Positions 45,400-53,855 of a DNA stretch of 64,000 nt are shown piece after piece (within the stretch, counting starts at the first letter, position 1; the number at the start of each line of letters is the position of its first letter). The stretch spans positions 3,720,001 to 3,784,000 of the forward strand of contig NZ_AP027292.1 of assembly GCF_030295765.1 (NCBI RefSeq), written 5' to 3'. This DNA comes from Neptuniibacter halophilus. Its GTDB lineage: Bacteria > Pseudomonadota > Gammaproteobacteria > Pseudomonadales > Balneatricaceae. Below the pieces are notes generated by a model. It was not told where the DNA came from and searched no databases. It saw only the letters and a list, made by a program, of their open reading frames with translations. Made by a program: the position numbers and the translations under genes.

Positions 45400-46482
45400 T
45401 CAGGCTTCAGCCAGTTCGGCCAGAAACGGATAGTCGGTATAACCCTTTGCCCCCTTAGAATAGAAGGTAGCAGGATCGGCTTCATTCAGTTCGGCGCCTT
45501 CACGAAGACGTTCTGGCAGGTCAGGATTAGCAATAAATGGCACGCCGAATGCAATCGCATCGGCCACACCTGAGTTCACAGTTACTTCCGCTTCTGTTCC
45601 GCTGTAGCCCATATTCAGAATCAGATTACCAAAGTAATTCGCCCTGACCGGAGAGATAACATCTGCCTGCTGTTCACCGAGAAAATCTGCGCGCATCAGG
45701 TGCAGGTACGCAAGATTGTAGTCATTCAGGCGCTTGGCCAGCCAGGTCACCAGACCAACGGGATCACTGTCTTCCATGCTGTTGAAGCTGTTCAGTGGCG
45801 ACAGGCGAACACCCACCCGGTCATCGCCCCAGACACCTGCAACCGCTTCGATCACTTCCAGCAACAGACGTGCCCGGTTCTCAACAGTGCCGCCATAAGG
45901 CCCTGAGCGTCGGTTAGCACCATCACGCAGAAACTCATCCAGCAGGTAACCGTTGGCGCCATGGACCTCGACACCATCAAATCCGGCACGTTTCGCGTTT
46001 TCGGCGGCGACCCGGAAACCTTCAATGATGGCCGGAATCTCACTATCCTGAAGCTCCCGCGGAACGGTATAAGCCTGTTTACCTTCCGGGGTATGCACTT
46101 CATCGTTTGTAATAGCCAGCGCCGACGGTGCAACCGGCACACGCCCGTCGTTGAGTGATGGATGGCAGGCCCGCCCGCCATGCCAGATCTGCAGGAAGAT
46201 TTTGCCACCTTTAGCGTGCACAGCGTCGGTGACCCTTTTCCAGCCGGCTACCTGCGCTTCAGAGTAAATGCCAGGCTCCCGCCAGAAGGCAGAACAGCCC
46301 TCCATCGCCATGGTCGCTTCTGCGATGATCAGGCCGGCAGAAGCGCGCTGCGCGTAATGCTCAGCCATCAGTTCGGTGGGAACATGCTCAGCATCTGCAC
46401 GACAACGGGTCAACGGTGCCATGAGTACGCGATTGTTCAGGTTTACTGCACCGAGCTGTACAGGAGAAAAAAGATCGGTCAT
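45400..46482 (-). CDS. Old yellow enzyme (NemA-type ene-reductase), copy 2
   Basis: 360 residues from ATG 46482 (GAGG precedes it, as in copy 1; the GTG at 46494 is the weaker start). By eye more than four-fifths of residues match copy 1, including Thr25 in MAPLTR and the His/Asn/Tyr set in HGANGYL, so both should be active. Differences cluster in the C-terminal third (GYSGTEAEVTVNSGVADA). It is the first gene of a two-gene unit with an ABM-domain protein. The LysR gene divergent from it has lost its DNA-binding domain, so regulation has probably changed. Confidence 0.93.
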   Translation of the reverse strand: MTDLFSPVQLGAVNLNNRVLMAPLTRCRADAEHVPTELMAEHYAQRASAGLIIAEATMAMEGCSAFWREPGIYSEAQVAGWKRVTDAVHAKGGKIFLQIWHGGRACHPSLNDGRVPVAPSALAITNDEVHTPEGKQAYTVPRELQDSEIPAIIEGFRVAAENAKRAGFDGVEVHGANGYLLDEFLRDGANRRSGPYGGTVENRARLLLEVIEAVAGVWGDDRVGVRLSPLNSFNSMEDSDPVGLVTWLAKRLNDYNLAYLHLMRADFLGEQQADVISPVRANYFGNLILNMGYSGTEAEVTVNSGVADAIAFGVPFIANPDLPERLREGAELNEADPATFYSKGAKGYTDYPFLAELAEA

Positions 46483-46592
46483 GTCATTCCTCACAAATAA
46501 TGACGGTTCTTAAAGCAAGCCGGATACCATGGCTTTGCTGATATTGAACGCTATTTCAACAAAATGCCATTCAGGATGGTAGTAGCTCCGGC

Positions 46593-46622
46593 TTTGATAC
46601 GGTTATGAAGAAAAGTTAAAGC
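46593..46622. promoter_or_regulatory. Conserved upstream element of ene-reductase copy 2
   Basis: Thirty bases beginning TTTGATACGGTTATGAAG match 29613-29642 at 26 of 30 positions. The element starts 111 bp upstream of this ATG and 113 bp upstream of the copy 1 ATG. Conservation stands out against the diverged surrounding sequence, suggesting a regulator or promoter site. Confidence 0.6.
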
Positions 46623-46639
46623 CAGTCGCTCAGCTTAAT

Positions 46640-47425
46640 TCAATAACGTACTTGAACGCTTTTCGCTGTTCTTTATACTCAATCACCGAAGAGGGCCGCC
46701 TGTTCAGCGAACAAGCCCGCCTTGGCTTACATCAACTGGCGTCTGCTGAAGAAAATATCCGGACGCTGAAAGCGGCACCCTCAGGCCGCCTGCGGGTAGA
46801 TGCGGCGACCCCTTTTATTCTGCATCAACTGGTTCCGCTGGTGGCCGGATTCAGGCAGTTATACCCGCAAATAGAGCTGGAACTGGTCGCCAGTGAGAAT
46901 ATTATCGATCTGATTCAGCGTAAAACTGATCTTGCTATCCGCATCGGCCCCTTACAGGACTCTAACCTGCACGCACGCTTTCTGGGGCGCAGCCCTCTGC
47001 ATATCGTCGCCTCTGCAGACTATCTCGAACAGCACGGTACCCCCGGCGAGCCGGACGATCTGTCCGATCACCAGATCATTGGTTTTGCTGATGCACCCCA
47101 TCTTAACCGCTGGCCGCTCTCAAGCCAGATGAGTCTGCACCCACGGCTGAGTAGCAGTAGCGGTGAAACGGTTCGACAATTATGTATCGCCGGTGAAGGG
47201 CTCGCGCTGTTATCACGATTTATGATTGATGAGGATCTGCGCAATGGCCGACTGATTAACGTCATGGATGCGCATGTCGTCAGCCCTAACAACCGGGAAC
47301 TGGTGCACGCGGTTTATTACCGCAATACCAGCCTGTCGAGCCGGATCAGCGCTTTTCTTGACTACATTGGCCCCCGCCTGAAGCTGGTTACATTTTATCC
47401 CGTTGCTGAAACAGAATTTTCCTGA
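46640..47425 (+). pseudogene. LysR-family regulator remnant 1 (DNA-binding domain lost)
   Basis: The frame reads SITEEGRLFSEQARLGL, then SGRLRVDAATPFILHQLVPLV and the effector domain to ISAFLDYIGPRL. This matches LysR proteins from the end of the helix-turn-helix onward; the first 50-60 residues are missing, and the 120 bp upstream show no helix-turn-helix in any frame. Best start candidates are internal and lack a ribosome site. It sits divergent from ene-reductase 2, the usual place for its regulator. Confidence 0.75.
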
Positions 47426-47927
47426 AATCGCACCACAGGTAAACTGTGGACGCAGCCGCGAGTTACGAAAGCTGATTCAGGATGGTCAGTTGGATATTGC
47501 TGTAGTAACCGGCGAACCTGCCTTTACGAATGAAGAGACGCTGTGGAGCGAGCGAATGATATGGGCTGCGTCACCCAGCCTGACTATCGATAAAGATCAG
47601 CCGTTGCCTCTGGCACTGTTTGACGGAGATTGCATTATGCAGGCGTGCTGCCTGCGTGATCTGAACCAATCCGGGCGTCATTTCACGACGGTGCTGACCA
47701 GCCCTGAGCTGAATAACTTGCGGGACGCGGTAATAAGTGGTCTGGCGGTCTCTCTGCTGCCGGAATCATCACTCCACGGTATTCCTCAGAGCACACAGTC
47801 TGTACCCGGCTTACCTCAGGATAATCTGCTGAGCATCAACCTGATTCATGCAGAAGATATAGACCGTGAATTTCTCAAGCCACTTGCTGAATGTTTCAGG
47901 CAGGCCGCTGCAAATGCGCCCAGATAA
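47400..47927 (+). pseudogene. LysR-family regulator remnant 2 (C-terminal effector domain only)
   Basis: The frame beginning near 47403 (TTG, no ATG or ribosome site) reads NFPEIAPQVNCGRSRELRKLIQDGQLDIAVV and ends CFRQAAANA. GRSRELRKLIQDGQLDIAVV (exactly the LysR effector motif) shows it is the effector domain of a second, different LysR protein, missing about the first 110 residues. It overlaps the tail of remnant 1 in another frame, suggesting a deletion that joined two regulator genes. Confidence 0.7.
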
Positions 47928-48005
47928 AAGGGAATCAAATTGTGAAAAAAGAAATAATCAGAATGGAGTAACTTAAAGACTGGTAACCTGCTGAGAGGCT
48001 GAAAA

Positions 48006-48093
48006 TGGTGCCCGAGACCGGAATCGAACCGGTACGCTCGCGATGAGCGGGAGATTTTAAGTCTCCTGTGTCTACCAATTTCACCACCCGGGC
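48006..48093 (-). tRNA. leuZ: tRNA-Leu (anticodon UAA)
   Basis: On the minus strand the gene starts GCCCGGGTGGTGAAATTGG and ends CGGGCACCA with encoded CCA. The anticodon loop reads CTTAAAA (UAA). A long variable arm, as in tRNA-Leu, is present. The seven-pair acceptor stem closes with one G-U pair. Same order (Gly-Cys-Leu after pgsA) as in E. coli. Confidence 0.97.
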
Positions 48094-48103
48094 GAAGTAG
48101 AAA

Positions 48104-48177
48104 TGGAGGCGCGGGTCGGAATCGAACCGGCGTACACGGAGTTGCAGTCCGCTGCATGACCACTCTGCCACCGCGCC
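48104..48177 (-). tRNA. cysT: tRNA-Cys (anticodon GCA)
   Basis: The minus strand reads GGCGCGGTGGCAGAGTGG to CCGCGCCTCCA region with an anticodon loop CTGCAAC (GCA) and a T-loop GGTTCGATTCC. CCA is encoded. Confidence 0.97.
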
Positions 48178-48201
48178 TCATTAGATCTTGCTTTTCAGAT
48201 T

Positions 48202-48276
48202 TGGAGCGGGAAACGAGGTTCGAACTCGCGACCCCAACCTTGGCAAGGTTGTGCTCTACCACTGAGCTATTCCCGC
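48202..48276 (-). tRNA. glyW: tRNA-Gly (anticodon GCC)
   Basis: The minus strand starts GCGGGAATAGCTCAGTGG and ends TTCCCGCTCCA with encoded CCA. The anticodon loop is TTGCCAA (GCC). It is the first of three tRNAs downstream of pgsA. Confidence 0.97.
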
Positions 48277-48366
48277 ATCTGCCGTAGCAAGTGGTGCGTA
48301 TTATAGAGACCCCCGGATATATGTCAACACTGTAATCAAAAAAATTTTTGCTTAATTATTAACCAC

Positions 48367-48915
48367 TTACATCTCTTCAGATAAGGCAGGCCAGGCAGCT
48401 CTAAGGTACTGAAACATAGACCATATTGTCAGCAGAGCTGCCAGGTACAACGCGACAATACCTGCCCAGGAGATCTGCGAGAACGGCTCGGACACAATCA
48501 TCAGCATGATCGCGAGCATCTGCAGCGCGGTTTTGACCTTACCTATATAGGAAACGGCCACACTTGCCCGCTGCCCTAACTCGGCCATCCACTCACGCAA
48601 TGCAGAGATCACAATCTCACGCCCGATGATGACGACCGCAGGAATCGTAATCCAGGCAGTTTCATAACTTTCCACCAGCAATGCCAGCGAAATTGCCACC
48701 ATCAGTTTGTCAGCGACCGGATCAAGAAATGCACCAAAGGGTGAACTCTGATTCAGACGTCGGGCCAGATAACCATCCAGCCAGTCGGTAAAACCTGCAA
48801 CGGCGAACACGCACCCCGTCGCCAACGGTGCCCAGTTGTATGGCAAATAGTAAACAAGAACAAACACCGGTATCAGAACGATGCGGAGTGAAGTGAGTAT
48901 ATTTGGTATTTTCAT
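48367..48915 (-). CDS. pgsA: CDP-diacylglycerol-glycerol-3-phosphate 3-phosphatidyltransferase
   Basis: 182 residues from ATG 48915 (AAAGG upstream); the family start MKIPNILTSLRI supports this over the earlier in-frame Met. The CDP-alcohol phosphotransferase motif is complete: DGYLAR, then GAFLDPVADK. Multiple membrane segments. It makes phosphatidylglycerophosphate, the committed step to phosphatidylglycerol and cardiolipin. It begins 7 bp after uvrC, and tRNA-Gly/Cys/Leu follow, the same order as in E. coli. Confidence 0.96.
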   Translation of the reverse strand: MKIPNILTSLRIVLIPVFVLVYYLPYNWAPLATGCVFAVAGFTDWLDGYLARRLNQSSPFGAFLDPVADKLMVAISLALLVESYETAWITIPAVVIIGREIVISALREWMAELGQRASVAVSYIGKVKTALQMLAIMLMIVSEPFSQISWAGIVALYLAALLTIWSMFQYLRAAWPALSEEM

Positions 48916-48922
48916 CGTGCCT

Positions 48923-50764
48923 TTATACATCCGGGTGAAGCGCCGCATAGATCTCTTCGGCGATAGTCTGGCTTATGGTAGAGACTTTTGCGATTTCTTC
49001 AATACTGGCGCGCTCAATCTCCTGAATCCCGCCAAAGTGACGCAACAGCTCTCGACGCCGCTTCGGGCCTACCTTGGGTATATCTTCCAGAACTGAGCGC
49101 TTGCGCGCTTTACCGCGTCGGGCCCGATGCCCGGTAATCGCAAACCGGTGGGCTTCGTCGCGAATATGCTGAACCAGATGCAGCGCCGCAGAGTCGCTCT
49201 CAAGCACGGTTTCCTCACCACTGTCACCTGAGATTAACACCTCAAAGCCCGCTTTTCGGGTCGGGCCTTTCGCCACACCAATCACCAGCACATCGCTTAT
49301 CTGTAACTCATCAAGAACTTCCATTGCCTGAGTGACCTGACCTTTACCACCATCGATCAGCAGTATATCAGGCAACTTGCCCTCGCCTTTTTTCAGTCGG
49401 GTGTAACGTCGCATTAGTGCCTGATGCATGGCGGCATAGTCATCACCCGGGGTGATCCCTTCAATGTTGAAGTGACGGTAATCCGATTTCAGCGGGCCAT
49501 TTCGATCAAACACAACGCAGGATGCTACGGTCGCTTCTCCCGAGCTGTGACTGATATCAAAACATTCGAGACGCTGCGGTACTTCATCCAGCCCCAGCAG
49601 GTCCTGAAGCTCCAGATAGCGATTGTAGATATTCTTCTTGTTGGCCAGAAAACTGCCCAGTTGCTGTTCGGCATTGGTTTGCGCCAACCGCTGCCAGCCG
49701 GCACGCTCACCCCTGACATTCGAGGTCAGAGTAACCTTTTTACCGCGCTGGCTGACCAGTGCTTCTTCAAGACAATCCTGATCGTCGAGCGGTTGCGGAG
49801 TAATCACGTAGGCAGGTATCTCCCGTTGAGACCCTAAATACCACTGGGCAATGAACGCCGAAATCACTTCGGTTTCACTCTCTTCGACCGATACTTTCGG
49901 GTGGTGCACTTTACTGCCGATAATGCGGCCACCGCGGACAAACAGCATATGCAGACACACCCCGCCGGGCTGAAGCGCACAGCCAATCACATCCGCATCG
50001 CCCTGCATACCGGAGACGTACTGCTGTTCCTGCACTTTCTGCAGGCTGATTAATTGATCCCGGAGTAACGCCGCCTGTTCAAAATTAAGGGCCTGCGAAG
50101 CAGATTCCATCTGTGAAGCGATCTCATCCATAACCGCCTTGTTCTTACCTTCGAGAAACATGGACGCATGGCGGATATCCTGCTGATACTCTTCCGGACT
50201 GATCGCTTCTACGCAGGGCGCAGTGCAGCGTTTTATCTGATACTGCAGACAAGGCCGGGAGCGATTTTTAAAGAAGCTCTCTTCACACTGACGGATTCGG
50301 AATATCTTCTGCAAAAGGTTAAGGCTGTCGCGTACAGCCCCGCCACTGGGGAAAGGGCCGAAGTATTTCCCCTGTTTACGCTTAGCCCCACGGCTGAACT
50401 GAACCGCCGGATACTGCTCTTTTGAAGAGATAAAAATATAGGGGTAAGACTTATCGTCACGCAGCAGAATGTTATACGGAGGCCGGTATTGCTTGATCAG
50501 GTTCTGCTCCAGCAGCAGCGCCTCAGTTTCACTGTTAGTTACCGTAACCTGTATATCAGCAATCTTGCTGACCAGCGCCTGGGTTTTAATACTCAACCCG
50601 GAACTGCGGAAATAACTGCTAACCCGGTTTTTCAGGTTTTTCGCTTTGCCTATATAAAGCAGCGCTCCCACAGCGTCATACATCTGGTAAACACCGGGGC
50701 GCCGGGTTAACTGCTTGAGAAAGGATTTAGCATCAAAAAGCGTGTGTTCTTGCGGATCGGTCAC
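48923..50764 (-). CDS. uvrC: Excinuclease ABC subunit C
   Basis: 613 residues. The GIY-YIG nuclease domain is at the N-terminus (GVYQMYD, LLYIGKAKNLKNR), then a Cys-rich segment (CLQYQIKRCTAPC), the UVR domain (about 205-240), the RNase H-like nuclease domain (LECFDISHSSGE, LLIDGGKGQ) and a C-terminal helix-hairpin-helix pair (IPKVGPKRRRELLRHFGG, ending near residue 610). UvrC makes both incisions in nucleotide excision repair. The start is GTG at 50764, three bases after the upstream gene's stop, with only a weak ribosome site, so coupling is likely. Confidence 0.97.
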   Translation of the reverse strand: MTDPQEHTLFDAKSFLKQLTRRPGVYQMYDAVGALLYIGKAKNLKNRVSSYFRSSGLSIKTQALVSKIADIQVTVTNSETEALLLEQNLIKQYRPPYNILLRDDKSYPYIFISSKEQYPAVQFSRGAKRKQGKYFGPFPSGGAVRDSLNLLQKIFRIRQCEESFFKNRSRPCLQYQIKRCTAPCVEAISPEEYQQDIRHASMFLEGKNKAVMDEIASQMESASQALNFEQAALLRDQLISLQKVQEQQYVSGMQGDADVIGCALQPGGVCLHMLFVRGGRIIGSKVHHPKVSVEESETEVISAFIAQWYLGSQREIPAYVITPQPLDDQDCLEEALVSQRGKKVTLTSNVRGERAGWQRLAQTNAEQQLGSFLANKKNIYNRYLELQDLLGLDEVPQRLECFDISHSSGEATVASCVVFDRNGPLKSDYRHFNIEGITPGDDYAAMHQALMRRYTRLKKGEGKLPDILLIDGGKGQVTQAMEVLDELQISDVLVIGVAKGPTRKAGFEVLISGDSGEETVLESDSAALHLVQHIRDEAHRFAITGHRARRGKARKRSVLEDIPKVGPKRRRELLRHFGGIQEIERASIEEIAKVSTISQTIAEEIYAALHPDV

Positions 50765-50767
50765 TGC

Positions 50768-51073
50768 TTAATCTTCTGTAACGGCGCTCAACTTACGATT
50801 GTCCATATACTCATGCGTGGCGATTCGATGGATCTCTTCCAGCGCGGCCATGGTTTCCTCTGTAATGCCGGCACCACGGGAGAGTGAAACTTCCAGATAA
50901 ACGCCAATCTCTGCGTAGTAGCAAAGCTGTGCGTCAACATTTCTGGCACGCCGAAGTTTGGTCAGAGAGATCTGGGCACCGTTAACCAGAATGGTGTTGA
51001 TATCTGATTCAGACAACAGCACATCACGATTCTGCTCATTCAACGGCAACTGATTATCACTGATACGGCTCAT
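50768..51073 (-). CDS. Conserved-looking small protein of unknown function upstream of uvrC
   Basis: 101 residues from ATG 51073, which has AGGGG 6 nt upstream; the ATG at 51109 has none. I do not recognise the family. The protein is soluble and charged, with a probable central beta segment (AQLCYYAEIGVYLEVSL) and C-terminal helix (TEETMAALEEIHRIATHEYM). Its stop lies 3 bp before the uvrC GTG, so it is the first gene of a uvrC-pgsA operon. A link to repair is possible by position only. Confidence 0.75.
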   Translation of the reverse strand: MSRISDNQLPLNEQNRDVLLSESDINTILVNGAQISLTKLRRARNVDAQLCYYAEIGVYLEVSLSRGAGITEETMAALEEIHRIATHEYMDNRKLSAVTED

Positions 51074-51150
51074 AAATCCCCTCTTACGCCTTAAATAATT
51101 TTGCTCCATACTTTAAGCATTAACCGCCTTCATGTAACTAGCTAATTGAT

Positions 51151-51948
51151 ATGATACAAGACCCCGACTGGATTTTATCAGCCCCGCCCTTGATGCTGCC
51201 CCCTGCCGGAGTTGAATCATCTGACTGGTTGAAAACTGCTTTTTCACCCGACCCCACGGGCATTAATAGCCAAACCTCCTATCACCGGCGGCTCGGTATC
51301 TATTACGAAAACCTTGTTGAAGAAATTATTAAAAGCTCTTCTCAACCAATTGATATATATAGAAATATAAAAGTGCTTGAGAACAAAATAACGCTCGGCG
51401 AGTTTGACTTTATCGGCGTGATCAATGGCCAGCATTTTCATCTCGAATGCGCGATTAAGTTCTATCTGAGGGTGGGCGATGGCAGCCAGCTCAGCCATTT
51501 TATTGGCCCCGGAAAAAAGGACCGGCTGGATATAAAGTGGCATCGCATGCTGGAGCATCAACTGCCACTGTCGACCACCGGGGCCGGAATCGCCAGTTGT
51601 CGTCAGTACCAGATTGATCCCGAGGTACGGGCATTATTGCTGCAGGGTTATCTGTTTCACCCCTACTCCGAATGGCAACAGACGATGCCGGAACTGCATG
51701 CTGATATTAACCCTCAGCACCTCAGAGGCTGGTGGCTGAGATTCAGTAAACTGGAACGGATAAACACCGCTTGCGCGTACAGCATTATGCAGAAGCCAGA
51801 CTGGCTCACCGCCGATTATCGCACTCTGCTCAGCTTTGCGGAGCTGAAGGATTATTTATCTGCAGCGAAAGGGCCGCAACTGGTGGCGCGTTTTAATCAG
51901 GCAGGTGAAGAATCAGATCGTGGTTTCGTGGTGTCGGATGACTGGTAG
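51151..51948 (+). CDS. DUF1853 family protein
   Basis: 265 residues. The start DPDWILSAPPLMLPP and the block LGEFDFIG...HLECAIKFYL match DUF1853. That block has the spacing of a PD-(D/E)XK nuclease core (Asp, then Glu-x-Lys-like ECAIK), so an endonuclease-like fold is plausible, but activity is not established. WLRFSKLERINTACAYSIMQKPDWL near the C-terminus is also typical. It is divergent from the uvrC operon. No clear ribosome site precedes the ATG. Confidence 0.85.
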   Translation: MIQDPDWILSAPPLMLPPAGVESSDWLKTAFSPDPTGINSQTSYHRRLGIYYENLVEEIIKSSSQPIDIYRNIKVLENKITLGEFDFIGVINGQHFHLECAIKFYLRVGDGSQLSHFIGPGKKDRLDIKWHRMLEHQLPLSTTGAGIASCRQYQIDPEVRALLLQGYLFHPYSEWQQTMPELHADINPQHLRGWWLRFSKLERINTACAYSIMQKPDWLTADYRTLLSFAELKDYLSAAKGPQLVARFNQAGEESDRGFVVSDDW

Positions 51949-51957
51949 GGAGAGGTA

Positions 51958-51985
51958 GCCGGGTTACCGAAAATCGGAACCCGGC
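51958..51985. terminator. Hairpin between DUF1853 gene and the small membrane-protein gene
   Basis: GCCGGGTTaCCG-AAAAT-CGGaACCCGGC forms a 12-pair stem with one mismatch between two convergent genes. No U-run follows on either strand, so termination is likely but not certain. Confidence 0.55.
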
Positions 51986-51996
51986 AGATGTTCAGC

Positions 51997-52128
51997 TTAC
52001 TTTTCAGCAGCCTGAGCGTCTTTTGCGATAACCTTTTTCAGGGCGCCAACGGCAACAAAAGTACCAATAATCATGGCAGCCACGATTACCAGGCTCGGTG
52101 CAGCAGAGATCATGCTGTATTTATCCAT
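51997..52128 (-). CDS. 43-residue single-pass membrane protein, unknown
   Basis: ATG 52128 to TAA 51997. The peptide begins MDKYSMISAAPSLVIVAAM and continues IIGTFVAVGALKKVIAK, ending DAQAAEK. It has one hydrophobic segment of about 20 residues followed by a positively charged tail, so N-terminus outside and C-terminus in the cytoplasm is predicted. GAGGA lies 7 nt before the ATG. The hairpin at 51958-51985 follows the stop. I do not recognise a family; it resembles small accessory subunits of membrane complexes only in general form. Confidence 0.75.
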   Translation of the reverse strand: MDKYSMISAAPSLVIVAAMIIGTFVAVGALKKVIAKDAQAAEK

Positions 52129-52274
52129 AGAACTGTCCTCAGATTTTTTTAGTAATGTTCAGGGATCGGCGAACCAGTCTCATAATTTCTCAGAGGAGCT
52201 GTTCCTGGGTCCCTTTTATTGCCGCACATTATATCGAGATAGACTTCCCTGTCTATCCACCTGAGGTGCATATA

Positions 52275-52295
52275 AACCATGCATTTCACATGGTT
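52275..52295 (-). other. Inverted repeat after the 3-hydroxyisobutyrate-dehydrogenase-like gene
   Basis: AACCATG and CATGGTT arms with a 7-nt loop just beyond the stop codon (52301). A second dyad, GATAGAC-6-GTCTATC, is at 52238-52257. Either could be a weak terminator or a site for the adjoining small gene. Confidence 0.35.
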
Positions 52296-52300
52296 ATAGG

Positions 52301-53170
52301 TTATTTTCCTGGCTCAAGCCGTTTCAGCAGGCTGGATGTATCAAAACGCCCGCCCCCCTGAGACTGCACATCTGCATAGAACTGATCCACCAATGCAGTT
52401 ACGGGCAATTTCGCGCCGTTTTTACGTGCCTCTTCGAGGACGATATTCAGATCTTTGCGCATCCAGTCCACCGCAAAACCAAAATCAAACTCGTCGGCAA
52501 TCATGGTCTGATGGCGGTTGACCATCTGCCATGAGCCTGCAGCACCGTGCTGGATCACGTCAAATACCTGCTCCGCATCCAGACCGGCACGCTTGGCAAA
52601 ATGCACACCCTCAGCCAGACCCTGTACCAGACCGGCGATACAGATCTGATTAACCATCTTAGCTAACTGCCCGGAACCGGCATCCCCCAGCAAACGGATC
52701 GATTTGGAATAACAATCCATCACAGCTTCAGCCTTTTCAAAGATTCGCGCATCGCCGCCAACCATTACGCTGAGTACGCCATTCTCAGCACCGGCCTGAC
52801 CGCCGGATACCGGCGCATCAAGAAAACCGACACCCTGCTCAGCGGCGCGCTCAGCCAGCTCACGGGCGATTTCAGCCGATGCGGTGGTGTGGTCAACCAG
52901 AATAGAACCTGCCTGCATGCCAGCCAGCACGCCCTGCTCTGTGCAGGTGACTTCGCGCAGATCATCATCATTACCGACACAGGTAAAAACAATCTCGGCA
53001 CCTTCGGCTGCTGCTGCCGGGGTCAGTGCGTAACTGCCCTTGTAATCATCTACCCAGGCTTCCGCTTTGGTAGCCGTGCGGTTATAGACTTTGACCTCAT
53101 GGCCGGCCTTCGACAGGTGTCCTGCCATTGGGTAACCCATAACACCCAGACCAATAAATGCGACTTTCAT
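52301..53170 (-). CDS. 3-hydroxyisobutyrate dehydrogenase family NAD(P)-dependent oxidoreductase
   Basis: 289 residues. The Rossmann start is KVAFIGLGVMGYPMAGHL; the substrate motif is FLDAPVSGGQAGA and the catalytic lysine is in GQLAKMVNQ. The C-terminal all-helical domain includes DVIQHGAAGSWQM and FAVDWMRKDLNI. Members oxidise beta-hydroxy acids such as 3-hydroxyisobutyrate, tartronate semialdehyde or glyoxylate/succinate semialdehyde; the substrate cannot be fixed here. The nearby alanine-glyoxylate-type aminotransferase makes a C2/C3 (glyoxylate-serine) role attractive, but they are on separate transcripts. Confidence 0.9.
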   Translation of the reverse strand: MKVAFIGLGVMGYPMAGHLSKAGHEVKVYNRTATKAEAWVDDYKGSYALTPAAAAEGAEIVFTCVGNDDDLREVTCTEQGVLAGMQAGSILVDHTTASAEIARELAERAAEQGVGFLDAPVSGGQAGAENGVLSVMVGGDARIFEKAEAVMDCYSKSIRLLGDAGSGQLAKMVNQICIAGLVQGLAEGVHFAKRAGLDAEQVFDVIQHGAAGSWQMVNRHQTMIADEFDFGFAVDWMRKDLNIVLEEARKNGAKLPVTALVDQFYADVQSQGGGRFDTSSLLKRLEPGK

Positions 53171-53326
53171 AATAATCCTTCACTGGTTAATTATTATTGG
53201 ATGGCAGTGAGTATATAGGATCATCCTGATAATTCCCTAATAGGCCCGGTTACGGGATACTGTTATGATCCAGCTCAGTTGCCAACAAACCGTGCTGACT
53301 CCTGTATCACATTTTATGGAGCTGAT

Positions 53327-53818
53327 ATGAATCATATACTTCGTCTGTGTTTGCTGAGCCTTTTGCTGCTGACACCTCCCCTGCACGCCGCACCCGCCAA
53401 CCTGTATCAGCTCAGTTATTCCGATCTGACCAACACCCCTGTTTCGCTGGCGCAATACAAAGGCAAAGTGATACTGCTGAATTTCTGGGCAACCTGGTGT
53501 CCGCCCTGTATCAAAGAGATGCCCTCTATGCAGCGTCTGAAAACGCAGTTAGCGGATCAGCCATTTGAAATCGTTGCGATCAATATGGGTGAAGACAGCC
53601 AGTCTGTCACAGACTTCCTGCAGCAACTGGAAACGCAACTCAGTTTTCCTGTGCTGCTTGATCCGGACAATGACTCTTTTAAAACCTTCAAGGTTCGCGG
53701 TTTGCCGATGACATTGCTCTATGATCAGGAGGGTAATCTGGTAGAAACCATCATGGGGGTCAGAGAGTGGGATCAGCCCTCAGCCGTTGCAGGCATTAAG
53801 GCACTGATCCGCAGATAG
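53327..53818 (+). CDS. TlpA/ResA-like periplasmic thioredoxin
   Basis: 163 residues from ATG 53327 (GGAG upstream), which gives a clean signal peptide (MNHILRLCLLSLLLLTPPLHAA). The thioredoxin fold carries the active site WATWCPPC, and RGLPMTLLYDQEGN holds the cis-proline. Such proteins reduce disulfides in the periplasm, for example during cytochrome c assembly, or act as peroxiredoxin-like redox partners. No cytochrome genes are adjacent, so the partner is unknown. Confidence 0.9.
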   Translation: MNHILRLCLLSLLLLTPPLHAAPANLYQLSYSDLTNTPVSLAQYKGKVILLNFWATWCPPCIKEMPSMQRLKTQLADQPFEIVAINMGEDSQSVTDFLQQLETQLSFPVLLDPDNDSFKTFKVRGLPMTLLYDQEGNLVETIMGVREWDQPSAVAGIKALIRR

Positions 53819-53855
53819 GCCAGAGTCAGCGCTCTGGCCTCGGATCGGCGAGCGT

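Noticed and set aside
47928..48280. Attachment site or genomic island at the tRNA cluster
   Set aside because: The Gly-Cys-Leu order after pgsA is the conserved ancestral one; there is no integrase and no second copy of a tRNA 3' end in the window.
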